From the NCBI RefSeq assembly GCF_052076105.1, contig NZ_CP197245.1, forward strand, positions 5,084,001-5,148,000: a DNA stretch of 64,000 nt. The letters run 5' to 3'. This stretch comes from Tardiphaga sp052076105. GTDB lineage: Bacteria > Pseudomonadota > Alphaproteobacteria > Rhizobiales > Xanthobacteraceae. Shown one piece after another: positions 33,674 to 42,699 of the stretch. Positions within the stretch are counted from its first letter, which is position 1. The number at the start of each line of letters is the position of its first letter. Under the pieces are notes generated by a model that worked only from the letters and a program-made list of their open reading frames with translations, ran no database searches and was not told the origin of the DNA. The position numbers were made by a program, and so were the translations under genes.

Positions 33674-34326
33674 TTCTTGGCTTTCCCGTCGTCGGTGCGA
33701 CGCATTCCGGCGAGCGTGTCGGCGAGATGTGCGCCACGTGCCGGTTCCATTTCATTGAGGATCGCGCTGGCGACGCGAACGCGCAGCTTGGCGAGAACGG
33801 CCGCCGCCGTGTCATCAGCCATGCTGGCAATCTGCTGCGCTGCAGCCTCGGGATTCATGCGTGAATAGATCTCGACGACGCTGTCTTCCGCCTTTTTGAG
33901 GAACTCCTCGCGTAACTTCAGCCACTCTTCATATTCGGCTCGTTTGGCCTCAAGTTCCGCAATACGCAGCTTCAGCTTGGATTCTGTCGCTTCGAGCTCT
34001 TTCTGCTGCCACGCCACACGGGCATCGAGCGCCTGGTCCGCGATATTGCTGCAAAAGCGCGCGACGTCAGAGTCCTGGGCGCTCGCGGCTGCGTTGTCCT
34101 TCTTGTCGATTGCGCCCGTGATCAGCCCCGAATCAGCGGTTGGACGCACCACCGGGTCTTGCTTGTTTGCAGCCGGGCGAGGGCGCGCAACTTGCGGCGT
34201 CTTTGCAAACTCACCGAGGTTCAGCGGTTTTGAGAGCTTCTGCTCGGGTTCGGCCGATGCCTGTGTGGACAGCACCACACCGACCAGCATGAGAAACTTG
34301 ATCGATCGATTTGCGACGCGCGCCAT
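33670..34326 (-). CDS. motE: Motility protein MotE (MotC chaperone)
   Basis: A 218-residue exported protein with signal peptide (FLMLVGVVLSTQASA), a polar linker, a coiled-coil at about 100-155 (WQQKELEATESKLKLRIAELEAKRAEYEEWLKLREEFLKKAE) and an MgtE-N-like C-terminal domain (RMNPEAAAQQIASMADDTAAAVLAKLRVRVASAILNEME). In Sinorhizobium MotE is a periplasmic chaperone specific for MotC. Position between flgI and flgH is the rhizobial order. Confidence 0.88.
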   Translation of the reverse strand: MARVANRSIKFLMLVGVVLSTQASAEPEQKLSKPLNLGEFAKTPQVARPRPAANKQDPVVRPTADSGLITGAIDKKDNAAASAQDSDVARFCSNIADQALDARVAWQQKELEATESKLKLRIAELEAKRAEYEEWLKLREEFLKKAEDSVVEIYSRMNPEAAAQQIASMADDTAAAVLAKLRVRVASAILNEMEPARGAHLADTLAGMRRTDDGKAKK

Positions 34327-34392
34327 TCGTATTCTCGTGATTCAGCTGAGCGAGCGTTGCACGCTTTAGCTTGCGCGACGCTGACCCACGCC

Positions 34393-35496
34393 CTACTGGA
34401 TGACGAGTTCCGCCTGGAGCGCACCGGCCGCCTTGATCGCCTGCAGGATCGCGATGATCCCCTGCGGTTTCAGTCCGATCTGATTGAGACCACGCACCAG
34501 ACGCTGCAAATCAGCACCGCGCAGAATTGCGATCTTGGCGCCGGGCTCATTGGCTTCGATGAAGGTCTGCGGCACCACCACGGTTTCGCCACGGCGGGCA
34601 AACGGTGACGGCTGCGACACGATGGGCGCCTCGGTGATTCTCACGGACAGATTGCCATGGGTGACCGCCACAGTCGAAATCTGTACATTCCGGCCAATGA
34701 CCACCGTTCCCGTGCGTTCGTCGACCACGACGCGCGCCGGCGTATCCGGCTCGACCAGCAGTTCCTCGATTTCGGCGATAAAACGCACCGGCGACGTCGA
34801 GCGCGGGCGCGACAAGACTATCGTGCGATAATCGCGCTCGAAGGCCACGACCTTCTGATAACGACCGTTTCCATGCGCGTTGATTGCATCCATGATGCGC
34901 GTTGCAGTGACGAAATCCGGATTCTTGAGCTCCAGAATGAGCGATTCCATCTCGCTGAAGCGACCCCTAACTTCACGTTCGATCAGCGCGCCATTCGGGA
35001 TGCGGCCGGCTGTGGCCACACCCTGGCTGAGCGTTTGTGCAGCACCTTCGACGTTGTAGCCGCCGACGGCGATAGCGCCTTGCGCGACAGCGTAAGTTTC
35101 GCCATCGGCGCCCCGCAGTTGCGTCATCACCAGCGTTCCGCCAAGCAGAGATGACGCGTCGCCCAGCGACGAGATTGCGACGTCGATTCGCGAACCGCCC
35201 GCGACGAACGGCGGCAAATCCGCCGTCACAACGACAGCTGCCACGTTGCGCGTGCGCAACGAGGTGCCACGGATATTGATGCCCATATTATCAAGCATCG
35301 ATTGCAACGACTGTTCCGTGAACGGCGCGTTGCGCAACGTGTCGCCGGTGCCCTTGAGGCCGATCACGAGGCCGTAGCCGAGGATCTGATTCTCACGCAC
35401 GCCCTTGAGATTGGCGATGTCCTTCACACGCACAGCGGCATCTGCCGTCGAAAGCGAAAGCGAAAGCAGGAGACCGCAGAGGAGACGCAACATCAT
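34393..35496 (-). CDS. flgI: P-ring protein FlgI
   Basis: A 367-residue P-ring subunit with a signal peptide (LRLLCGLLLSLSLSTADA). Conserved runs include RVKDIANLKGVRENQILGYGLVIGLKGTGD, LRGADGETYAVAQGAIAVGGYN, IDAINAHGNGRYQ and the end GLKPQGIIAILQAIKAAGALQAELVIQ. Assembles in the peptidoglycan layer with FlgA help. The start overlaps the flgA stop as ATGA. Confidence 0.97.
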   Translation of the reverse strand: MMLRLLCGLLLSLSLSTADAAVRVKDIANLKGVRENQILGYGLVIGLKGTGDTLRNAPFTEQSLQSMLDNMGINIRGTSLRTRNVAAVVVTADLPPFVAGGSRIDVAISSLGDASSLLGGTLVMTQLRGADGETYAVAQGAIAVGGYNVEGAAQTLSQGVATAGRIPNGALIEREVRGRFSEMESLILELKNPDFVTATRIMDAINAHGNGRYQKVVAFERDYRTIVLSRPRSTSPVRFIAEIEELLVEPDTPARVVVDERTGTVVIGRNVQISTVAVTHGNLSVRITEAPIVSQPSPFARRGETVVVPQTFIEANEPGAKIAILRGADLQRLVRGLNQIGLKPQGIIAILQAIKAAGALQAELVIQ

Positions 35497-35969
35497 CCGT
35501 TCTGAATCCGCACTGATCCGTCCTGCTGGACGATGCCCCGAATGGTCACGCCGGTGTCAAGATTGCGAAGCTGCACCATCATGCCGGCGCTGCCGGACTG
35601 GAGAGATGTCGCATAGGTAACGATAATGAGCCCGTCATCCTCAACGAGCACCTTCACCACAGCGCCACGGGTGACGGCCTTCAGATCTTCGAGCCCGTTG
35701 ATCGGAATCAAGTGCCCCGCCAACAGAGTGCGACGCGCAATGCGACCAACGAGCGATGCACGATCGTTGATGAAGGCACTTGCGCCCTGAATATTGGGCG
35801 CAAAGTTGCGATCCATGATCATCTCATCCCGGATGACGTCACCGGGATAGATCGCCGTGGCCGGCACGGGATAGCGGACGGCATCTTCCGCTGCATTAGC
35901 GACGCCTGCGATGCCGGCCGCGAGCACGACGCTCGCAAGCCAGCGGATGACGATGGTGACTGCTCGCAT
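35493..35969 (-). CDS. flgA: P-ring assembly chaperone FlgA
   Basis: A 158-residue exported protein with signal peptide (WLASVVLAAGIAGVANA) and one SAF-type domain plus a C-terminal beta domain (YPVPATAIYPGDVIRDEMIMDRNF; LVGRIARRTLLAGHLIPINGLEDLKAVTRGAVVKVLVEDDGLIIVTYATSLQSGSAG). FlgA assists FlgI in the periplasm. It is shorter than enteric FlgA, lacking an N-terminal domain, as is usual in rhizobia. Confidence 0.92.
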   Translation of the reverse strand: MRAVTIVIRWLASVVLAAGIAGVANAAEDAVRYPVPATAIYPGDVIRDEMIMDRNFAPNIQGASAFINDRASLVGRIARRTLLAGHLIPINGLEDLKAVTRGAVVKVLVEDDGLIIVTYATSLQSGSAGMMVQLRNLDTGVTIRGIVQQDGSVRIQNG

Positions 35970-35994
35970 CAGACCGAGATCCCGTTCTGTGGAT

Positions 35995-36783
35995 TTACCG
36001 CATACCCTTCGAGATGGTCGACGCCATTTCGTCAGCCGCCTGAATAACTTTCGAGTTCATTTCATAGGAACGCTGCGCCGATATCAGCTCGGTGATTTCC
36101 TTCACCGGATCGACGTTTGAACTCTCGAGATAGTGCTGATGCAGCTTGCCGTAGCCAATATCGCCTGCGAAACCGACAACGGGCACGCCGGAGGATACCG
36201 TCTCGCGATAGAGATTTCCGCCGAGCGGATCCAGACCAGCTTCGTTGGAGAAGTTCGCGAGCGAGAGCTGCCCGAGCTGAACAGGCGCAACGTTTCCGTC
36301 GACCTTCGCAAAGACCTGGCCAGACTCGTTGACGGTGACGTCCACGGCATTCTGCGGAACGATGATCGCTGGCGTCACCAGATAACCGTCCGGCGTCACA
36401 AGCTGACGATTTTCATTCAGATTGAACGCGCCAGCGCGCGTATAGAGCGTCTCACCATTGGGACCGGCGATCTGGAACCAGCCGCGGCCATTGATGGCCA
36501 TGTCATAGGTATTACCGGTCTGCGCCATTGCACCCTGCAGATGCAGCTTGCGCACGGCTGCCGAGCGCACGCCGAGACCGAGCTTTGCGCCTTCAGGCAC
36601 CGAGCCCTCACCGCTTCGGTTTGGCACACCCTGCGCACGATCGATCTGATAGAACAGATCGGTGAATTCCGCGCGGGATCGCTTGTACGAGGTCGTGTTG
36701 ATATTCGCGATATTATTCGCGATCACTTCGACATTAAGCTGCTGCGCGCCCATACCGGTGGCAGCAATGGCCAGAGCTCTCAT
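35995..36783 (-). CDS. flgG: Distal rod protein FlgG
   Basis: A 262-residue rod protein. It shows the N-terminal motif GMGAQQLNVEVIANNIANINTTSYKRSRAEF, the middle block AINGRGWFQIAGPNGETLYTRAGAFNLNENRQLVTPDGYLVTP and the C-terminal SNVDPVKEITELISAQRSYEMNSKVIQAADEM. The full-length match and place between fliE and flgA separate it from flgF, encoded at 43638. Confidence 0.97.
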   Translation of the reverse strand: MRALAIAATGMGAQQLNVEVIANNIANINTTSYKRSRAEFTDLFYQIDRAQGVPNRSGEGSVPEGAKLGLGVRSAAVRKLHLQGAMAQTGNTYDMAINGRGWFQIAGPNGETLYTRAGAFNLNENRQLVTPDGYLVTPAIIVPQNAVDVTVNESGQVFAKVDGNVAPVQLGQLSLANFSNEAGLDPLGGNLYRETVSSGVPVVGFAGDIGYGKLHQHYLESSNVDPVKEITELISAQRSYEMNSKVIQAADEMASTISKGMR

Positions 36784-36792
36784 GATTGAACC

Positions 36793-37113
36793 TCAAATCG
36801 CCATTCGGCTGACTTCTTGATACGCCTGAACGACCTTGTCGCGGACGGCGACAGCCATCTGCAACGAGCGTTCGGCAGACATGACCGCCTCGACCACCTT
36901 CTGTGCCGAGAGCTTGCCGTGGATAGACTGGATCGACGCGGCTTCGCCGGCCTTGATCGAACCGATGGCATCGGCTGCGACCTGTTCGAGGACGTTGTTG
37001 AAACCGACGGTGGCCGCCCCGGGCTGCACCGCAGGTGTCGCGGAATTGATGACTTCGCTGGTTTTGGCGAGTTCGCCAGCGCTGCTGATGACCGAGGATA
37101 CCGCTTCAAGCAT
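36793..37113 (-). CDS. fliE: Flagellar MS ring-rod adaptor FliE
   Basis: A 106-residue protein. The central and C-terminal helices (FNNVLEQVAADAIGSIKAGEAASIQSIHGKLSAQKVVEAVMSAERSLQMAVAVRDKVVQAYQEVSRMAI) are the FliE pattern, ending in the EVxRM-type tail. It joins MS ring to rod and is exported early. Two bases separate it from flgC. Confidence 0.95.
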   Translation of the reverse strand: MLEAVSSVISSAGELAKTSEVINSATPAVQPGAATVGFNNVLEQVAADAIGSIKAGEAASIQSIHGKLSAQKVVEAVMSAERSLQMAVAVRDKVVQAYQEVSRMAI

Positions 37114-37115
37114 GC

Positions 37116-37538
37116 TTAGCTCCTCAGGAGATCGATGGTCATCGACACCATGGATCTCACTTGTTTGATGACCTGTAAGTTGGCCTCGAAGGACCGGTTG
37201 GTTTCCCGCATGTCGCCCATTTCAATCAGAGAATTGACGTTGGGCAGCTTCACGTAACCAGTCTCATCCGCGGCTGGATGACCTGGCTCATAGTCCACGC
37301 GGAACGGGGCCTGATCGGTTCCGACATCCTTGACCTTGACCATGCGCACACCAGCGGCGCGATCCATCTCTGCGGTGAAAGTTGTCGTCTTTCGGCGATA
37401 GGGGTCAGAGCCAGGCGTACGGCCGGTCGAATTGGCGTTGGCAAGGTTTTCCGACACGACGCGCAGGCGCGTCGACTGCGCTTCGAGGCCGGAACTTGCG
37501 ATCTGAACAGATGCCTGCAACGGATCGATCATCGTCAT
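37116..37538 (-). CDS. flgC: Proximal rod protein FlgC
   Basis: A 140-residue rod protein with the N-terminal axial motif SVQIASSGLEAQSTRLRVVSENLANANSTGRTPGSDPYRRKT and C-terminal PNVNSLIEMGDMRETNRSFEANLQVIKQVRSMVSMTIDLL. This is a complete FlgC. Five bases after flgB in the same transcript. Confidence 0.96.
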   Translation of the reverse strand: MTMIDPLQASVQIASSGLEAQSTRLRVVSENLANANSTGRTPGSDPYRRKTTTFTAEMDRAAGVRMVKVKDVGTDQAPFRVDYEPGHPAADETGYVKLPNVNSLIEMGDMRETNRSFEANLQVIKQVRSMVSMTIDLLRS

Positions 37539-37543
37539 TTTCC

Positions 37544-37921
37544 TCAGGTCTTCATGCTTGTCATGAACATGCGATGGAACGATTTCACGATCGCCGTATT
37601 CAGTGAGTAGTCGCGGTTGATATCGCCGGCCTTCAGCATTTCCTGCTCGAGACTGACAGAGTTGCCGGAGTGCACGGTCTCCCAGCTCTTCTCCTTGCGC
37701 ATGCCCTGGGCTTCCACCGAAGAGCCGGTCGTGATGTGCGCCGGTGACGTCACCGTCACGGGTACGACCTTCGATTCAATGATCTTGTTGAACGGCTCGA
37801 TGTCCTGCGCGCGATAGCCAGGCGTGTTCGCATTGGCGACATTCGCCGAGATTGCGGACTGTCGCAGCGACAGCCATCGCTCATGCGATGAGGCAACGTC
37901 GAAGAGATAGACGGGTCCCAC
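37544..37921 (-). CDS. flgB: Proximal rod protein FlgB
   Basis: A 125-residue rod protein with RWLSLRQSAISANVANANTPGYRAQD near the N-terminus and a helical end (VSLEQEMLKAGDINRDYSLNTAIVKSFHRMFMTSM). The start is GTG (codons for MGPVYLF) with GGGGGAT six bases before it. First gene of the flgB-fliP unit; the shared flagellar motif lies 49 bases upstream, in the 93-base gap after flhB. Confidence 0.94.
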   Translation of the reverse strand: MGPVYLFDVASSHERWLSLRQSAISANVANANTPGYRAQDIEPFNKIIESKVVPVTVTSPAHITTGSSVEAQGMRKEKSWETVHSGNSVSLEQEMLKAGDINRDYSLNTAIVKSFHRMFMTSMKT

Positions 37922-37970
37922 TTATCCCCCAGGCATCCATGATTCCTTCATCATGGTTTACAAATGGAAA

Positions 37971-37981
37971 CTTGTCCGAGG
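37971..37981. promoter_or_regulatory. Shared flagellar motif copy B, upstream of flgB
   Basis: CTTGTCCGAGG on the plus strand, 49 bases before the flgB start and 33 bases beyond the flhB stop. Same sequence and same orientation relative to the gene as at fliF. Confidence 0.5.
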
Positions 37982-38014
37982 CTGGAGATGCGCATCACGA
38001 CATGCGCGGGGCGC

Positions 38015-39091
38015 TTACGCGTTCGTCTTCTGCTTTCGCGAATGCAGGAAGTAGATGATTTCTGCGACAGGGCGGAAGAACTCCGACGGAATCATCTTGT
38101 CGATGTGCGCGACATCATACATCGAGCGCGCCAGCATCTTGTCTTCCACCACCGGAACACCATTCTTCTCGGCGATTTCCCTGATCTTCAGCGCGATCAG
38201 GTCCTGCCCCTTTGCAAGCACCGTCGGCGCAGCGTCTTCGCCCTGCTTGTATTTCAGTGCAATCGCGTAATGTGTGGGATTCGCGATCACCAGCGTGGCG
38301 CGCGGAACGGCCGCCAGCATCGATTTGCGGGCACGGTCGCGCGCCAACGAACGCAACCGCGATTTGACGATCGGATCGCCTTCAGCCTGCTTGAACTCGT
38401 CCTTGATCTCCTGCTTCGTCATGCGCAATTCGCGGCGCCAGTGGAAGCGCGCCCAGACGAGATCGAGCGACACCAGAACAATGGTCGCAATACTGATGGC
38501 GGAGACGAGCCGCATCGCGGTCGTCAGCACCAGTTCCGGAACGGCCGCCGGATCGCTAAACAATGCATTCACGGCCACGGCCTCCTCAGCCCGCAGGACG
38601 ATCATCACGACCAGACTGATAGCGACGAACTTGAAGACCGACTTTCCGAATTCCACACGTCCCTGCGCGCCGAAGATTCTGCCCCAGCCTTTCGCTATCG
38701 AGATGCGCGAGGCTTCCGGCTGGATGCGATCGAACACAATTCGCGGTGCATTCTGCAGGAAAGATGATGCCAGCCCGGCCAGCATCAGGACGATAACAAT
38801 CGGAATAACCAGTCCCGCCGCACTCATACCGACCGCGGAGAGCAACCCAATAGCATCCGTTCCATTCCGGATGCGGATACCCGATGGATCGTCGATCAAT
38901 CGGGCTAAAGTGAATGTCAGTTTTCTGACGTTGTCAGTGGTCAGAAAGCTTTGAATAATCAATAGCGCGATCATAGAGGCGAAAATCGGTGCTTCGCGTG
39001 AGACCGGGATTTGGCCCTTCTCAACGGAATCACGAACCTTCTTCTCTGTCGCCTCTTCGGTTTTACTTTCCTTATCGGGTTCGTCAGACAC
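38015..39091 (-). CDS. flhB: Flagellar export gate protein FlhB
   Basis: A 358-residue protein with four membrane segments and a cytosolic domain. The self-cleavage motif NPTH is at 271-274 (VIANPTHYAIALKY), which permits the switch of export from hook to filament proteins together with FliK. The N-terminal DKESKTEEATEKKVRDSVEKGQIPVSRE is the usual FlhB start. Last gene of the motA-flhB unit; 12 bases after fliG. Confidence 0.96.
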   Translation of the reverse strand: MSDEPDKESKTEEATEKKVRDSVEKGQIPVSREAPIFASMIALLIIQSFLTTDNVRKLTFTLARLIDDPSGIRIRNGTDAIGLLSAVGMSAAGLVIPIVIVLMLAGLASSFLQNAPRIVFDRIQPEASRISIAKGWGRIFGAQGRVEFGKSVFKFVAISLVVMIVLRAEEAVAVNALFSDPAAVPELVLTTAMRLVSAISIATIVLVSLDLVWARFHWRRELRMTKQEIKDEFKQAEGDPIVKSRLRSLARDRARKSMLAAVPRATLVIANPTHYAIALKYKQGEDAAPTVLAKGQDLIALKIREIAEKNGVPVVEDKMLARSMYDVAHIDKMIPSEFFRPVAEIIYFLHSRKQKTNA

Positions 39092-39103
39092 AATGCTCTA
39101 TCT

Positions 39104-40141
39104 TCAGGTGAATACCGGCTGATCTTCTTGATCGGGATTGAGTTCGATTTCGCCGCGTCCGGCCATATCGAGCGCAAGGTCGGTAATGGCGCGCCGCGCG
39201 TCCAGGATCTCGCGCTGATTCGCAGGGATACCGTTTGCCAGTTCGTGGTCCACCAGACGGCGGGTGCGCGAGGCGAGCGATGACAGAATGAGCTCGCGGA
39301 ATGTCGCATCCGATCCCTTGAGCGCCATCACCACGCGGTCGGTCGGCACCTGATCGAAGATCAGCATACGCGCCTTGGCCGTCAGATTCACGATGTCGTC
39401 GAAGGTAAACAGCATGCCCTTCAGGATTTCGGCCGACTTCGGCCGCGATTCTGTGAGGTTCTTCAACGACTCCTCCATCTGCGTCCGCTCCATCTTATTG
39501 ATGATGTCGGCCATCCGCGGATAGGTATCGGACGCGAGGTTGCGTGCGAAGTTGATCATGAAGTCTTCATGCATTGTCTTTTCGATAATGCTCATCGCAT
39601 CTTCGACGACGGGCTTGAGACTGAGCATACGTCGCATCAGGTCGTGACGGATATCCGGCGGCAGATGACTCATCACGCGGGCAGCACAAGCCGGTTTCAC
39701 GCGCGAGAGAATCAACGCCGCAGTTTGCGGATGCTCCTTGAGGAGATAGTTGGCGAGCAGACTCTCCGAGACGAGAGAGATGCGCTCCCACACCGACTTT
39801 GTCTTGTTGCCCAGAACTTCGGAAATGATGTCAGTGATCTGGTCCGGTGGCAGCACGCCATTCAGCAGCTTCTCCAACTCGCCGACTGTGCCGAAGATAT
39901 TCGGACCTTCCGAGAAGTTCTGAGCGAATTCCTCGATAATCCCCTCGAGCTCAGGCCCTGAAATGGGTTTGAGATCGGCCGCCGCGCGCGTGACCAGCTT
40001 GATTTCTTCAGGATCGAACTCCCGAAGCAGGCCGCCCGAGAGCTCACGCCCCATGGCCAGCAGAAGAGCTGCCGCTTTCTCGGTGCCACCCAGCGGTTTG
40101 ACGCTGGTGCCGGCGCGCTTAGCAGGTGCGTTGAATGCCAT
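39104..40141 (-). CDS. fliG: Motor switch protein FliG
   Basis: A 345-residue C-ring protein. Armadillo-like repeats are visible (LSRVKPACAARVMSHLPPDIRHDLMRRM), and the C-terminal torque domain contains IFDQVPTDRVVMALKGSD then FRELILSSLASRTRRLVDHEL, whose charged residues face MotA. Slightly longer than the enteric 331. Follows fliN by about 26 bases. Confidence 0.96.
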   Translation of the reverse strand: MAFNAPAKRAGTSVKPLGGTEKAAALLLAMGRELSGGLLREFDPEEIKLVTRAAADLKPISGPELEGIIEEFAQNFSEGPNIFGTVGELEKLLNGVLPPDQITDIISEVLGNKTKSVWERISLVSESLLANYLLKEHPQTAALILSRVKPACAARVMSHLPPDIRHDLMRRMLSLKPVVEDAMSIIEKTMHEDFMINFARNLASDTYPRMADIINKMERTQMEESLKNLTESRPKSAEILKGMLFTFDDIVNLTAKARMLIFDQVPTDRVVMALKGSDATFRELILSSLASRTRRLVDHELANGIPANQREILDARRAITDLALDMAGRGEIELNPDQEDQPVFT

Positions 40142-40167
40142 AAGAATATCTCTTTAGGAAAATCTCT

Positions 40168-40560
40168 TTAGGCGTCCGGATCCCCGGCCGCTCCTCCGAC
40201 GATTTCCGTCAGCGATACACCGAAACGCGAATTTTCGTCTTCCACGACGACAACCGCGCCGCGCGCGACGATACGTCCGTTCACGACGACTTCGACGGGT
40301 TCACCCACGCGATGATCGAGCGGGATCACGGCACCGCGGCCGAGCTTCATGAGATCCGCGACCGGCATGGTGGCTGAGCCGAGCAGGACCTGCACCGTGA
40401 CCGGAATGCGCAGGATGGGTTCAAGATTCGTCAGCCGGCTGGTTTCCTCGGCAGCGCGAGCCGCAAGATCTGCCAACTTGCCGAACGATGCGCCTTCGGT
40501 CTTGAGCGGATCGCTAGCGGATGCCGCGCTTACTGGATCAATATCGAATGGTTGCTTCAT
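40168..40560 (-). CDS. fliN: Motor switch protein FliN
   Basis: A 130-residue protein with a variable N-terminal 45 residues and a SpoA/surface-presentation domain: ILRIPVTVQVLLGSATMPVADLMKLGRGAVIPLDHRVGEPVEVVVNGRIVARGAVVVVEDENSRFGVSLTEIV. FliN builds the base of the C ring and binds FliH. Located between the DUF6468-like gene and fliG. Confidence 0.95.
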   Translation of the reverse strand: MKQPFDIDPVSAASASDPLKTEGASFGKLADLAARAAEETSRLTNLEPILRIPVTVQVLLGSATMPVADLMKLGRGAVIPLDHRVGEPVEVVVNGRIVARGAVVVVEDENSRFGVSLTEIVGGAAGDPDA

Positions 40561-40593
40561 ATCCCCTGCCTTCTTGAAAACTCAGATCTTGGT

Positions 40594-40878
40594 CTAGACC
40601 GGATTCTGCGCCGCCGTACGGGTGTCGATTTCCGCGATGGCCTTGCGCGCCTCGTCGATCTTGTCGCCGAGGGCCTGGACCATTTGCCGCCCCTCCGAAC
40701 TGAACTCGCGAACCATCACCACCATGTCGTCCACCGTCTCATTGGTCTTCCCGACCACGGCGGTGAACTCTCCCTGATGCGCGCGCAACTTCACGAGCTC
40801 ACGATGCATCTTGGTGACGCGGATGCTCGTGAAGAGCAGAGCTGCGAAAAGGATGATGTCAACGAGATAGGATACCAT
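40594..40878 (-). CDS. Small membrane protein of flagellar operons (DUF6468-like)
   Basis: A 94-residue protein: one N-terminal membrane segment (SYLVDIILFAALLFTSIRV) and a long charged helix (MHRELVKLRAHQGEFTAVVGKTNETVDDMVVMVREFSSEGRQMVQALGDKIDEARKAIAE). I believe this matches the DUF6468 family that occurs between fliM and fliN in alphaproteobacteria; the function is unknown. Its start lies within the last 20 bases of fliM, so translation is coupled. A C-ring or stator-related scaffold role is a guess from position. Confidence 0.75.
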   Translation of the reverse strand: MVSYLVDIILFAALLFTSIRVTKMHRELVKLRAHQGEFTAVVGKTNETVDDMVVMVREFSSEGRQMVQALGDKIDEARKAIAEIDTRTAAQNPV

Positions 40879-41794
40879 CGATGAATTCCCGTTTTTGGTC
40901 GGCCGATTCCTTGACCTGCAGCGAGTAAACGCCGTTCATCTGGCCGAGTTGGCACCAGAACAGACGTTGATCATTACATTCGAGGCGAACCATGGTGTCC
41001 GGCGTGGCATTGAGCTTGAGCACCTGGCCGACGTGAAACTTCGCAACCTCGCCGAGAGTGAACGGCCGTTCCTCGAGAACGGCCTTCAGCACGACTTCGG
41101 TTCGCTTGATCTCGCTATGCAGCTGACGGCTCCAGTTCGGATCGGTGGACGCCGATTCGCCGGATACGATCTGCGACAGTGCCTGCCGGATCGGATTAAG
41201 CGCTGCGTGAGGAATGACGATGAACATCTCGCCGCCGCGATCGAGACCCTGCAGCAGGATCTTCGCGCACACGGCCATATTGTTGAGACGGCCGATCGCG
41301 AGATAATCCATGCGCGTCTCGACGCGTTCCAGGCTGAACGTGACCTCGGAAGCGCGGTCGAAGGACGATTGCAACGCCTTGCCGAAGCGCTCGAACAGCG
41401 ACTGCGCAACGTGCATCTCCACATTCGAGAATACCCGTGGCATGTCGAGCGGCGGCTCCGCACCGTCGGCGCCGAACAGGAGCTCGATCATCGTATAGAC
41501 GAAATCGCGATCGAACCCGATCAGGATACGGGCGTCCCATGCTTGGGCATAGAAGACCGCGGCAATGGCTTCGCCCTCATAGCGATCGAGGATATCGGAG
41601 AGACGATCGCTGCCCACGCTGCTCAGCGAGAAATAGGACTGCGACGGCGACATCGATCGCAGGCTTTCGGCGCAGAGATTCGTCATCTGGTCGAAGATCA
41701 CATGCAGCATCGGCATGCGTTCGACGGAAATTCCGGCCGCCCCGAGGAGTTGATCCGATCCCTGATCCACGCGGCCCGACTTCACCTCTGACAT
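40859..41794 (-). CDS. fliM: Motor switch protein FliM
   Basis: A 311-residue C-ring protein. The middle domain (about 40-230) and C-terminal SpoA domain (RTEVVLKAVLEERPFTLGEVAKFHVGQVLKLN, then RLECNDQRLFWCQLGQMNGVYSLQV) are present. The usual N-terminal CheY-binding motif (LSQxEIDxLL) is not seen; the protein begins SEVKSGRVDQGSDQLLG. The ATG at 41794 overlaps the motA stop as ATGA; the frame reaches only one TTG codon further. Confidence 0.93.
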   Translation of the reverse strand: MSEVKSGRVDQGSDQLLGAAGISVERMPMLHVIFDQMTNLCAESLRSMSPSQSYFSLSSVGSDRLSDILDRYEGEAIAAVFYAQAWDARILIGFDRDFVYTMIELLFGADGAEPPLDMPRVFSNVEMHVAQSLFERFGKALQSSFDRASEVTFSLERVETRMDYLAIGRLNNMAVCAKILLQGLDRGGEMFIVIPHAALNPIRQALSQIVSGESASTDPNWSRQLHSEIKRTEVVLKAVLEERPFTLGEVAKFHVGQVLKLNATPDTMVRLECNDQRLFWCQLGQMNGVYSLQVKESADQKREFIDGILSR

Positions 41795-42699
41795 CAAGCC
41801 CGCGCTCCCGCCTTCGCCGCCGGTTCAGCGGGCGCCGCTTTTGCAGGACCGCCCGAGATGGTTTCGCTTTCGACCACATCGATCGACGGCCGCTCGGCGG
41901 GACCGATCATCTTGCGGCCGTGCTCGATGGCAATCTGCGGCAATGCCCCATTCATGAAAGCCAGCAAGGATTGTTTGACGATCACATACATGCGGGCGCG
42001 CTGCTCACGCACCAGCTTGATCTTGTGGGCGAGCGGCGCGACAAGGCCGTAGGACAGGAAAATGCCCGCAAAGGTGCCAACCAGCGCGGCACCGATAAAG
42101 CCGCCGAGCAGTTTCGGAGACTGGTCGAGCGCGCCCATCGCCTTGATGACGCCGAGCACCGCGGCGACGATACCGAGCGCCGGCAGGCCTTCGGCGACCA
42201 TCATCAACGAACCATATGGCTTCATCTTGCTGCGAACGATGGTTTCGATTTCCTCGTCCATCAGCGCTTCGATCTCATGCGGCCGCGCGCTGCCCATGAT
42301 GATCAGGCGGAAGTAGTCGCAGATGAAGTGCAGAAGCGGCTCATTGGCGAGAATGGTCGGGAAGGCGGTGAATATTTCCGACGATGATGGATCGTCGATA
42401 TGGGCCTCCACCTCGTTACGGCCCTTGTTCCGCACTTCACGCATCAACGAATGCAAAAGCCCGAGCAAATCGAGGTAATGGCGCTGCTTCGGTACCGCGA
42501 CCGTCAACGCCTGCACGGTGGCGCGGCCGGTGTCGACTACGGTTTTCCAAGGATTCGCAATGACATAGGTGCCCAGCGACATCCCCATGATGATGACGAA
42601 TTCCCAGGGCTGCCATATCACGCTGAGATGACCGCCCATCGCGGTGAACCCGCCGATCAGACTGGCGAGTGTGATTATGACACCAAAGAGAATGCTCAA
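41794..42699 (-). CDS. motA: Flagellar motor stator protein MotA
   Basis: A 301-residue MotA with four membrane segments: ILFGVIITLASLIGGFTAMGG, FVIIMGMSLGTYVIANPW, LMMVAEGLPALGIVAAVLGVIKAMG and LVGTFAGIFLSYGLVAPLA. The cytoplasmic loop contains the charged part that meets FliG. The start is best read as a TTG at 42699 (LSILFGV): GGAG lies nine bases upstream and the family begins here. A GTG two codons upstream is only three bases from GGAG, and the frame's ATG would add 30 non-MotA residues. First gene of the motA-flhB unit. Confidence 0.92.
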   Translation of the reverse strand: MSILFGVIITLASLIGGFTAMGGHLSVIWQPWEFVIIMGMSLGTYVIANPWKTVVDTGRATVQALTVAVPKQRHYLDLLGLLHSLMREVRNKGRNEVEAHIDDPSSSEIFTAFPTILANEPLLHFICDYFRLIIMGSARPHEIEALMDEEIETIVRSKMKPYGSLMMVAEGLPALGIVAAVLGVIKAMGALDQSPKLLGGFIGAALVGTFAGIFLSYGLVAPLAHKIKLVREQRARMYVIVKQSLLAFMNGALPQIAIEHGRKMIGPAERPSIDVVESETISGGPAKAAPAEPAAKAGARA

